Shown: piece after piece, positions 28,132 to 39,500 of the stretch
Layout of the letters: each line of letters opens with the position of its first letter
How positions within the stretch are numbered: position 1 is the first letter of the stretch
Assembly (NCBI RefSeq): GCF_020184175.1
Contig: NC_065531.1
Span: 5,043,213-5,107,212 of the forward strand
Direction of reading: 5' to 3'
Source of the DNA: Aphis gossypii
Lineage: Eukaryota; Arthropoda; Insecta; Hemiptera; Aphididae
DNA: 64,000 bases
Position numbers and translations under genes: made by a program
The notes under the pieces: generated by a model
What the model was told of the DNA's origin: nothing
The model's input: only the letters and a program-made list of their open reading frames with translations
Databases searched by the model: none

Positions 28132-28383
28132 TACGGATCGTGAGCGAGAGTAAACGATGCGTGCCATACAGCGCCATCGAGTGAACCGTTTCGAAACTAA
28201 AATCGTTTGCTGATAAACAAAAAAGTAATAACTAAAAAGAGAATTATTAATATGAAAAAAATGTTATCTTATTTGGGTATTATTTTTTTAATTTGTGGTT
28301 ATGTAGTTAAACTCGGTTGGAAATTTTATCGAAATAATGTTTATTGATAGTGTAAATTGACTTAACTACTCTAGTCGTCTTGA

Positions 28384-28407
28384 AATAATAATAATAATAA
28401 TAATAAT
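28384..28407. repeat. (AAT)8 microsatellite
   Basis: Eight uninterrupted AAT units lie about 450 bases before the COQ2 start codon. Confidence 0.9.
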
Positions 28408-28864
28408 TAATAATATAATATTATGTTTAGGTAAAATAATATTGTGTAATGTGTATGTGAATAATGCTTACAATTTACAAAAACTTAAGGCTTATTTATT
28501 TTTGTATTCTCTCTTATTGCCTACAATAATCGTACAATATGCAGTATTAACACTATAATATTTTTATAATCATACATTATTTATTAGTTTTCATTAAATA
28601 GTGTTTTCTGTGTCTGTCATATTTAGCCATAACTCATATTATCGACAGTTAATTATTTTTCATTACGCGGTTTTTAATTCTTATCGTATTGGTTTGTTTC
28701 ATTAGTCATTACTCCGACCTTGGGCCAGAAATCGGAATTCCGAATTTTTGTTCCAAGTTTTAACCGTATTCTGTACCGAAAATGAACAATCAAACTGCGA
28801 ATTGTGGAATTTTTAAAATAAAGTAATATAATAACATAGTCGGTTGGAAATAAATTTGGTTACA

Positions 28865-31530
28865 ATGATTATTCAGGTAATTTCAATTGGTTCTTCAAAA
28901 TGCAATAAACATCTTTCGCTAAAATAGCCACTAATTTTTTATAGACGTTTGCCAGGGGAATTGGAACAAAATTAAAGTTACCTGTCATTCATGTTTACTA
29001 CAAAACCTTATCGACTAAAAGCAGGAATACATTATTATGTATTAACCAATCATCATTGCCCAATACAAAACTTGCACGATGTTGCTCAGTGGAGCAAGCT
29101 CAGAACAAGGTCCTTATTACCGAACAGACCAAACCTATGAACCAACCAAAAAATATAGTCATTAGCACGATTAAACCATACTTAGAACTTATGCGATTCT
29201 CTAGACCTACTGGTTTGACAAATATTATATATTTTTAATATTAGATCTTTAGGACATAAATTATATTGACCATACATTGGTTTTTAGGATGGTTGCTTTT
29301 ATACTGGCCATGCACATGGAGTATTGCTCTAGCTTCGACTGCTGGTGAACTTCCAAACTTTGAAATACTTGGCTTGTTCGGTTTGGGAGCAATCATGATG
29401 CGAGGGGCTGGATGTACAATAAATGATATGTGGGACAAAGATATCGATAAAAATGTAAGTTAACTTACTTCATTTTAGTATAAAAAATAGCTTAGATTAT
29501 TGAAATATTTTTTTTACATAAATCAAACTTTACTAATAGTTTTATACTAAAATGTAAGTATAAAGTTATAATTGAAAATCAGTTTTTTTCTAATTTACCT
29601 AATTAAATTGTATAATAATACTAGGTATTTGTATAAATCATACTAAAAAACTTTACAATTTAATATGATTTAAAATTAAAGCATCAAATGTGCAAAGTTA
29701 TTAAATTAAAAAAAAATTAATATTTGTTTTCTACTAAAGATTTTATTTTTTAATTTAATTTAATTTTTTTTTAATTGGATATTCTTACCATCTAATTGAT
29801 TTAATAAAATATTCAGGTTATTTATGTTACAAATTTTTATAATTAGTTTTATTAAAATATTTTAGTTTAATTAATTTAATTTTTTTGAAACTTACTTGCA
29901 TACTTGTCCTCAACTTTAAAAGTAAATTTAAGTATTGTATACCACTCAACACAATTATGGATTGAATATAGTTGTTTTTTATTTATGTGCACAATAATTA
30001 AAAAAATTATTGTGCATCATTTTATTTATAACAAGCATTTTTTTAGTAAGTGAACATTTTTAGGTTGAAAGAACAAAAAATCGACCTCTTGTCATTAAAT
30101 CGTTAAGTATGTTTGATGCATGGGTGTTCCTAGCTGGTCAATTGGGTCTCAGTCTTATTGTATTGTTGCAGTTAAATTTGTATACTATTGTGGTTGGAGC
30201 TAGTTCATTAGGTAAGCTTAATTCGTCTCATTATTAGTTATTGTAACAGTTTGTATCAAGTTATTCAATTATGTTTTAGTAGAATGTTATTACAATAGTA
30301 AACTATGAAATTTAAAAAAATAAAAAAATTTTAATTTAAAAAATACAACTTATAATTTGAATTTTTAAAATTTTTATTTTCATGTGTTTAAATTATATTA
30401 TTTATGATAAAATAAATGTAAATAGTTATAAAGATTAAAAAAATATTTTTTTCTATGTTGTTAACATAGAAAATCAATGTTATTTTTAAATATTTAGTGT
30501 ATCTTATAATATAAAATTCCAATGAGTATGTGTTGTTTTATTGTATATGGTTCAATATATTATAGTCAAACATACTATTATATATTTATGTAGACATAAT
30601 GTTATGTTGAAAAAAATTTCTTTTTTAATTTTTACCTTGATGGATGGTAACAAGATTGTAGAAAAAAAAAGTTGATATTGTAAATGTTAATAATAATTGT
30701 GATGTTATTAAAAATAATATTTAGAAAATTAAATTTATAATAAAATAATATTAACTTTTACAATTTATATTCTAGAAAGTTTTTGTAATTATATTTTATT
30801 ATATTTGCAGAATGCTGTCAAACAAATAATACCACTGTTTAATTTTGTTTCAGTATTAGTGACATTATATCCACTTATGAAACGTATAACATACTGGCCA
30901 CAATTTGTATTAGGTTTAACTTTTAACTGGGGTGCTCTATTAGGCTGGTCTGCTATCCACTCTTCAATTGACTTTACTGCTTGCCTTCCTTTGTATGCTG
31001 CTGGTGTTGCGTGGACACTTTTCTACGATACCATTTATGGTCTTCAAGTGATAATTTTTTATAATGCTTAAATTTTTTATTTATAAGAACTATTAATAAC
31101 TATAATATTATTTAGGACAGAAAAGATGATACCAAGCATGATATTTACTCTACTGCAGTATTGTTTGGTTCAAAATCAAAATTTTGGTTGACATCTTTTG
31201 CCACCATTTCATTGAGTAGCTTAATTACTTGTGGTGTAAATACTGGACAAGTATGGCCATATTATTTAGCAGTTGGTGCTGCAGGTGCTCATATGTTTAA
31301 TCAAGTAAGTTGAATGTAATAAATAAAATATAAATCTTAATAATAATAAATTAATCATTTTATATTAACAGATACGCACGTTGGATATATACAATCCTAA
31401 GGATTGTAGTAATAAATTTGTGTCCAATAACCATGTTGGTTGGATCATGTTTTTGGGAATAGCATTAGGCACATTATTAAAAACACCAGACGAAAGTGAA
31501 AATGAAAATATAAATTCGATACCTATCTAA
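28865..31530 (+). CDS. COQ2: 4-hydroxybenzoate polyprenyltransferase, mitochondrial (COQ2)
   Basis: COQ2 is a UbiA-family enzyme of the mitochondrial inner membrane that joins the polyprenyl tail to 4-hydroxybenzoate in ubiquinone synthesis. Coding exons: 28865-28876, 28945-29212, 29288-29454, 30064-30211, 30854-31047, 31116-31304 and 31372-31530. Phases close and give 378 residues, near the family length. The first 75 residues are basic and poorly conserved, as expected for a transit peptide. The first Asp-rich motif is NDMWDKDID at 139-147, the second YDTIYGLQDRKDD at 256-268; both bind the Mg-diphosphate of the prenyl donor. YPLMKR...YWPQ and LTFNWGALLGWSAI are strongly conserved, with several hydrophobic membrane segments. 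The first exon has only four codons (MIIQ) and is joined across a 68-bp intron in phase 0. The donor after exon 2 (GTTTGA) is weak, but phase and homology support it. Confidence 0.95.
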
Positions 31531-31800
31531 TGTAGTGGTAAAGTTATACAATTTGTTGTTACCAAAATATGACAAAAATGTATCGTTGTTATTTTTAAGT
31601 TATTTGGTTACTTAGGGAAAACTATACTTGTTTTTATTCTTTCATTTTACATTATAAAAAATTGTTAATATTTTGTGTATTTCATTTAAGTTCCTAAAAA
31701 ATCAAAGGAAAATAAAGAAACTAGTCACAAGTTATATTTTGTTAAATTTATTTTTCAATAATTTATACCTAAACCTATACACAACAAATAGTAAAATATC
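31531..31800. other. Tail-to-tail 3' UTRs of COQ2 and CMC2
   Basis: Only 270 bases separate the two stop codons. COQ2 has AATAAA at 31711-31716 on the plus strand, and CMC2 has AATAAA on the minus strand at 31752-31747. Cleavage 10-30 bases beyond each would make the two transcripts end at about the same place or overlap slightly. Confidence 0.6.
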
Positions 31801-32945
31801 TCAATTTACAATTCCTTTTTCTCTGTCGGATCTCATTTCTGCTAACATCCTTTGTCTCACTAGAGCTTGATGTTGTTTTGCTTCTTCATTATTTTTTATG
31901 CGCTTGGCTTGTCGCTGAAAATTTAAAGTTTATATGAATGAATAGTTAAATATTTAAAATAATGGTCATATCATTGAATTAACATTAAATAACTACATCA
32001 ATAAAAATAATTAAAAAAACAGCAAAATATTATTATTTAATTCTGTTGAAATGTCCAAATGATTATTTTTAAGTTTTAACTCTGTCCAGCAAGATAATAC
32101 TTCAATTCTATGCATCATACTCAAAACCCTGTTATCATGACCAGTTCTACTATAGGAGAGTGTCACATGGGATGAGGCGGGACAGGTTTTTAATGGGCTG
32201 CTACATGTTCTTTCTGAATAGAATATAACTTTATTTACTTACCATACAAACTTTGATCATTTACATGATAGTACTTTAATATTTTTTATTTAATGTAATT
32301 ATTAATAATTTTACTTACAAAGTAAAAGCTATCATTTAAAATATAAATGAGTGGTTAATGATTAAAGAATTAGAATATTTAATGACGACGTACCATTAAT
32401 AAAAATTTAAATTGATTTAGTTACTATCCTACAATAAACAATAACATAGTCAATAGGTTTGACTTTGGACTGCATTTTTAAAAATAAATGTTATATGTAA
32501 TTTTTTTTTTATATTATGACAAAATTATTCAGGTATGGAAAGAATTGAACAATATTATAGCTTATCTAGTAAGTGTATAAGAATTATAATTTCACAAGAC
32601 CAACATAAATCAATTCTTATCATAATTGTTTCTATGTATAAATAATTCATACTAATATAAAGTATTTAATTTTTGTTCTGGTTATTGATAGCAAGATCTA
32701 TTGGGTAATTATAAATAAAATTTTTACCTCCAAGTGGAAACAGTGAACCATCCGATCATAGATTTTATCACATCTGCCAACAAATCTCAAAACTTTATGC
32801 TGTAATTCAAACTCAAGTAATCGAATTGCTTAGTTAAATATTATTCATATTAATAGTTTCTTACCTCTATATTACAGTTTTTAAATTCCATGGTTAAGTT
32901 ATTACATTCTTCAGTGTGCAAATGAGGTGACAAATCCGGATGCAT
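31801..32945 (-). CDS. CMC2: COX assembly mitochondrial protein 2 homologue (CMC2), twin CX9C protein
   Basis: CMC2 is a small intermembrane-space protein needed for normal cytochrome c oxidase assembly; it is imported and oxidised through its paired cysteines. Three coding exons on the minus strand: 32945-32865 (27 codons), 32799-32728 (24 codons) and 31914-31801 (37 codons plus stop), all phase 0, total 88 residues. The N-terminus MHPDLSPHLHTEECN is almost identical to the family signature. Cys15 and Cys25 are separated by nine residues, and a second Cys-x9-Cys pair follows in RCDKIYDRMVHC, making the coiled-coil helix-helix fold. The C-terminal exon is rich in Lys, Arg, Glu and Gln. It converges on COQ2. 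These exons are too short to stand out as open frames. Confidence 0.93.
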
Positions 32946-33693
32946 ACTTAAAATTATTCTTAAAGTTATTAAAAAAAACAATAATAGTTGCCTAATTGAA
33001 TTTATTTGTTATTTATATATTAACAACTCTTTTCTTGCTAATTTACATTACTTGGTATTCAAAATATTATAAAAATACAAATATTAATATAATAATATTA
33101 TAACGAAAATAAAGTAATTTTAATCACCAAAAAACCTGATTACACAATACACGGCAATGGATTCACAATTACGATTATTGATAACGGTAATCACAATTGA
33201 AGATAATATATTTAGATAAGTCATTTATAAAAAAATTCATCGCTAGATAGCGCTGTAGTATATGATTTTTGTTTTATTCAATATTAAATCTTTTATTAAT
33301 AAAAGACATTATCTTTCTAGATTTTGCATAATTTTTAATGTATAATATAGAACTATGTAGAGTACTCAACAGATTCTAACGTTTAAGCATTTTGATTGAT
33401 TGACTAGAGACCTTACCTGTATACGGGTTTACCTATGTAAGTATAAGTAATATCATAGATTAAGTAGATATCTACCGATACTATGAATTATTTTTTAAAT
33501 TCCACTTTCAATTATTTGACTTTATTGGATGTGTTACTGTTTACAATAATTAACAAGTAACATTATTATTTATTACACTGGATTAAAGCAGAAGCATAAT
33601 ATTAATGAATATATAGCCATATAGGTATGCCTGTTATAGTGTTACCTATATAACTTCCATATACCTACCTATTAACTATTAATAAGATAGGAC

Positions 33694-33744
33694 GTGAAAA
33701 TCTTAGATCATATATCATATATGTATATGATCTAAGGTGAAAAT
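33694..33744. mobile_element. 35-bp palindrome flanked by an 8-bp direct repeat; minimal foldback element
   Basis: CTTAGATCATATA (33702-33714) and TATATGATCTAAG (33724-33736) are perfect 13-bp inverted repeats around a nine-base centre that is itself mostly CATATATG. The octamer GTGAAAAT stands directly on both sides (33694-33701 and 33737-33744). A perfect 8-bp direct repeat abutting terminal inverted repeats is what a transposon of 8-bp target duplication leaves. The unit is too short for known MITEs, so it may be a deletion remnant. Confidence 0.5.
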
Positions 33745-34387
33745 TATGTAGTACCTAACATAGATTAAATATAGTACGAATATAATATTAACCAAGTAAA
33801 TACCTACCTATATTTAATTGATGGTAGTAGATACCACCATATCTATGTCTAGGTTTATTTTATTTGCAATAAATTATAAATAATAATTAGCTATACCTGC
33901 TGGCTATTTTAATATAGTTAATACCTATTAAATAAGTACTCAGTCAAGTCATATAATATTTGTGTCTTAACTACAATATTTTGTACTTTGAATGTCGTAC
34001 ACTTGTAGTTTGTTGTGTTTGTACCTATATCTTATTTAAGTTCCTGGTTATCTGTCTACAAGTACCCACCTAGTAATTCTCTAAGCTATGAGCCACATGT
34101 CTTTATTATGTTTGTCGTTTAGACCCTATACTTTTTTTCCATATTATTATAAATATTTATTTTTTATGATACATTTATAATTTTATATTACAAAATATAA
34201 AGGTAGGTATCAGTAAGTTATGTCATTATGTGTGTTGTGTGATGTGATAGAAAAATATTCGATTTTCAGAAAAAAAAACAAAATAAAAACCATTTATATT
34301 ATTAAGATTTGTTATGGATGAAAAACATTCTAATGAATTTAATACTAGTAGCTCGATCTTATAGAAAATCGTCTAAGGTTAGACTGT

Positions 34388-34481
34388 CAGGACCTGATTA
34401 ACCAATAGGCTGAGTAGGTTATAGCCTAGACCGCCAAATCAACTTTAGCCTACTGACGATTAACTCCTTAATCAGGCCCTG
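34388..34481. mobile_element. Small hAT-like MITE (94 bp)
   Basis: It begins CAGGACCTGATTAA and ends TTAATCAGGCCCTG, inverted repeats matching at all but one position. The 8-base flanks TAGACTGT and AAGACCGT agree at six of eight positions, fitting an old target duplication. Inside, AGTAGG and CCTACT form a second pairing, so the whole element can fold on itself. No coding capacity. CAGG ends and 8-bp duplications point to the hAT superfamily. Confidence 0.6.
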
Positions 34482-35690
34482 AAGACCGTGGTTATTAGTA
34501 TCCAAATCAGCACAACCATAATATATAATCTACCATCTACCTAACCTATATTTATTATATTCTTACAATCGCAAATATTGGATGATATAAAATAAATTTA
34601 ATCGCAATTTTTAGCGTATGTATACCTACTTAACTATTTAAGAAGATATTTACTATCTAGAACCTACTGACCTACATTATCGTTTTCATTATTATATTAT
34701 GACATTATTGTATAGATACCTTTGTATTATTGTAATTATAATTGTATTATTTATTATATATTATTACATATAAAATTATTATTAAAACGTCTTAATATAC
34801 CCAATCAATTATTATTTGGCAGATAAACCTACAGTTGCATAAAATGAAATGAAACAACATCGAATGTGCCGAGAAAATTGGAAAACTACTTTTGGCGTAT
34901 TGTCAGTCAATATTTATAATGTAAAAGCTGATTTAGTTGACAAATGACTACCTAGGTACCTATCTTCTATTTTATTTTATTTCCGGTGGTATGTATTACT
35001 GAATGCCAAGTAAATTGCTTTTGCATATATTCTATTTGGTTCGAACTATACATATGTATATTAAATAGGTACATATATCAATTGTAAGTATATAGCATTT
35101 AATATTATAATATTATACAATTACCTATTCCGCACAATATATTTTTTTTGGTTTTTAAACTACGTAATCGTTTTTAGGTAGGTAATAAAAATAAATAAGG
35201 TAAAATGTTACCCTATATTTTATGGCTCTATAGTATGTATGTACTATGTATATTTAAAAAAGTAAATACTATAGAGCAAAAACTCAATTAACGCCATCAC
35301 TATTAATGTTTAAATAAGTTTAAGTACTTTTTAAATAACTATGTTTTTCTATTTTTTAATTTACATACATTTAAACTTTTTAAATACCTAATTTAAATTT
35401 CCAAAGATAAATTTTTATTTACCATCTATATTTTATTATATTTTGTTATTAGTAACAAATACAATAATTAAGTAATTCAATTTATCAAATGTTGTGTTAT
35501 TATAATATTTAAAATAGATTTTAGATGGAATTTCTTGAAAATCTATGCTAGTATAAATATTAATTTAAATCAAACGTTGGTGAGAATAATGACAGTTGTT
35601 CAAAATAACGGCATTTATATATTTTATTTGTTTTTATAATTAAATTATTCACAACATTCTGGGAATAGTGTAGAAATAATAATGCTGGAC

Positions 35691-36595
35691 CAGTGTATTT
35701 GTTATGATGTGTTTGGGTCAGTAAAATGCATCGCAGTGGAAACTGGAAAGGGCAGTCGGAAGCGATTTGAAAAATGAATACCGCCATTTTTCAACGGGCT
35801 GTATTATAGTAGCTAACGTCAAATATAGCGCTGAGAAAAAGTCATTGAGTCGGATTTGTGAGCGGGTCATTTTGCTCGGTCCTCGAAGGGCACGCATAAA
35901 ATATATTGTAAGTTTTTATTTCACAAACGGACCCGTGAAAGTATTGTGTTAAGTCGAAAAGCTTCTCCTCGTGCCCAACCACTAGAATATTTAACGTGCA
36001 TGTATACTGTATAGTATAATATTATATATATACACCCATAAAAGTATAAAACGATATGCGTCCGTTGTTGTGTTGATACTCGGACGTGTATGGTGGCAAA
36101 CAGAAATACTCAAATACGCAGTGCATTATAGCATGTGTTACGGCGGTCTAAGAAGGGAAATAATAACATTTTCTTCAGAATTATGTGGGAAAAACAAACC
36201 TTATTGCTGTACGGTAGGGGAATGATTCTAAATTTAAATACACAATTTTGGCAAGCTGTGTAGGACGGTGGGAACACCATTTGTTTAGGGACCTAGACAG
36301 ATGGACCATTTTATTTCTGGATCGACGACGACCGGCCATTTTGCTATAGCCACACGCACACTCTTTATAACCACAATAAATATTATCATATTATTATAGC
36401 AGTCACCGTCACGAAAATCTCGGCGTACCACAAGGAATACCTACTAAAATTAACATGTTTGCGCACACCGATTTTTAACGATATAAGATACAACAATATT
36501 ATAATATTATTATTATGTAGAAATAATTCGTCACGTAAGTGACTATTACATTTTTGGTTTTTGGTTAACGGGAATCATACTTTGATATTGTGAAC
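35691..36595 (+). promoter_or_regulatory. Promoter and 5' UTR region of the potassium channel gene
   Basis: About 900 bases with more GC and CG than either flank. GTAAGTTT at 35908 is a good donor and TTTTCTTCAG ending at 36178 a good acceptor, so a 5' UTR exon ending at 35907 may be spliced over a 271-bp intron to an exon that runs 36179-36775 and holds the start codon. GGTCAGTAAA near 35717 resembles an initiator. The start site is not established. The open frames here show no resemblance to a protein family. Confidence 0.45.
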
Positions 36596-39500
36596 ATGTT
36601 GATGGATGTTGATTTTGATGATGATACGCCTAATCGATGCACCACACTCGTCTACTATGTATGGAAGATATTCACGTGCTTGTTCCTGCACGTGTTACTT
36701 GTCACTATGGTCGTGCTGTATTGTTTGCTCGGAGCTTTTGCTTTTGAACGTCTGGAATCAGCAAACGAAATTGAAGTAAGTTTTGATTAAAAACAATGTT
36801 TAATAATAATAATATTATACGTATCTGGTACCTACATTATCCGTATAAAAATATTAAAAATATATAGGCACAATTTTTTTATATGCATTTGTCGTCAATA
36901 TTTTGACGAATTTAAAAAAAATCGCTAACTAGTAGGAGTAAAAATGCATAAAAATTTTCCTTTTTGTATTCAAGTTTTAAAAATGTTATAAAAAATTCTT
37001 CATGAGTAATTTATACGGAAACTATAAAATATAAAAATGTATATAGAAAATTATTTTTCATAGGCGCTTTAAGTTCCAACGATGTGGATTGCCTGTTATT
37101 AAATGATAAATAACAATATATCAATTATGTTGTTGTACCTAATTTAAAAACATTACTCATGAAAACTTCAATATTTAGGTATTTTATATTATTATAAATT
37201 TTACTATATGCAATAAAAATTTTTATTTTTTTTTTTAAATTTTATTTATAAATCAATTTTTACTGTTTTACGATATTTATAGAAAGAAGTTATTACAATT
37301 TTTGTTTATAAATTAGTATATTATTATTAATAAATTATTATAATAAGTAAATACTAATAACATAATAAATAAATATTTTCGGGAAAAAATAATATATCAA
37401 CCTACTATAATACTAAAAGTAAAATAAATGACTTAGCTATATCAAAAAAACATATCACTTGCGGTGATATACGCTGATAGATTGTTTCAGTTCAAAATCG
37501 TTTTTCGTACATAATAATAATATATCGCTGAATTCAAATTTATAACACACCTATAATAGTGACCCAATCAATGTTCAATATTCAACAGAGATGTGCCCAC
37601 TTACCTACTTTTTTTTATAATAAAATTATTACTAAAGACAGTTGTACCTATACACAAATACAGCAATAAATGAGATACTCACTATCTCCAAACTTCTTTA
37701 GAGTTACTAAAAGCTTACAACACAATAGTCACTGTGTAGTGCAATGTGAATTTTTTTCAAATCTATTCAAAACTATTTTGATTATATCTCCAAGATTATT
37801 ATAATAATATGTACCACAAAATGTCCATATTTAGAATAGTGGGTTTTTGAATAGTAACTTCGTTATTGTTACAATGGTAACATACATAAAATTCAATATA
37901 TTATTCGAATGGGATTTTTACATGATGTAGTTAGGAATCATATTATTATTCACGGAGTAACATTTTTACGATTTAGGAGTTTGGTTTTAGAAATAACCGG
38001 AATATTATTCATAGTCATTGAAATTCAACATACATTTTATTTAATTTAAAAAAAAAATGTTAAGAACTTATAATATTTCATCATTAATTTTAAATTCAGT
38101 TAAGGGAACTAAATATATTTTTTGATTAATTGTAAAATTTTAATAATTAAAAACTAATAGCTTATACTTGTATTGATTTGTAAAATTGTAAGATATCTAA
38201 CTATAAATATATACATATTATATATATATATAATATATATAATATATAAGTATTGTAGTTTTTAAAATATTATAGAAAAAAAAAACATAAATTTTATTAA
38301 ATATTAAATAATTTATAATAATTAGTAAAAAATAAAGGTTAACTATTATTGTAATATCTTTAGCATAGATAAAACTATAATAATATGTTCAACAGTTAAA
38401 ATGTCTACATTCTTAAATGTAAATAATACCTAATTTAAATTTTGAAAAACTTAAATTTTGTAACGCTCATTATTTAAGTTGGTTGTCACTTTTTTATTCA
38501 TCAATTTGGCAATAAAATATAAATTAATTTTTGTTATTATTAAAAAAAAGGGTATATAAATATTAATCATAATGATGTATAAGAAATTGGAATGAAACCC
38601 TATCATTACCTACCGGCTGCCTCATGATACCTCAGATACTTGTCTATAGTTTTAATAATTTGTACATCAAATGAACAAAAGATTAGGTTTTTCGCGGTAA
38701 AACAAAACAAATTATTTTTTGTGATAATTATAAAGCGTAATAAAAAATAAATGTAATTTACTAATATAATTTTCAGATATATGTATACCTATTTATAAAT
38801 ATATATATATTTTGTTATTATTTGTATTATTTATAAACACAATAAATACAGAACATTAAAGAATAATATATAATAATTAAAAAAATAGACACTTTCAATT
38901 ATTATTTAAGTAATATAATTTTAATATGAAAGATCAATAGTTGGAATTTACTGTTTTATTATCTGATTAGTTAAATGTAAATGTGAATAAAATTAAAAGT
39001 ACAAAAAGTTTCAATGTGGTATTCATACCAATGAAGAGTATGAAATTAAATAACTGCTCTTTGTTAAACAAACTTTTTATTGTGTAGTTCTATATCCATC
39101 GCTGCTGCTATATATTTATTTACATAGACGATAGAATAACTATATTATGTGTTAATTATCTTATAAAATACAAAACAAAATTGGTCTAAAAAAAAATAAT
39201 ATAAATATATAATACAGATAATTATAATATATTATTATAATAGTAGTTGTTAATTATTGTTGTAGTATGAAAGATTAAAGAAGATTTCTTTTTACTCTAC
39301 CCGTGACGTATTGAAGAATGATAATATGTTGAATCGCTTTCTTCCCCATAGGAAATTGTATCTATAAAGTTGTAAATTTGTCAATTAAACATAAATGAAA
39401 TTATTGATTAACATGATACATGAATGTAGAGCCGCCCTTATGATGAATCGGATAAGATTAACATTTCAATATGTATTATATATAAATTCAAATAGATATA

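Larger units (their letters stand above)
24774..28864. other. Kinase 3' UTR remainder and intergenic DNA before COQ2
   Basis: No coding exon recognised. The stretch contains the hAT-like MITE at 26740-26908, a nested hairpin at 28071-28131, and an (AAT)8 microsatellite at 28384-28407. From about 27.4 to 28.2 kb the DNA is less AT-rich and probably includes the COQ2 upstream region. Confidence 0.5.
32946..35690. other. Intergenic DNA between CMC2 and the potassium channel gene
   Basis: No coding exon recognised. It holds the CMC2 promoter side (about 32.95-33.25 kb), the foldback element at 33694-33744 and the MITE at 34388-34481, both with target-duplication-like flanks. The rest is AT-rich and without features I can support. 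Confidence 0.5.
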
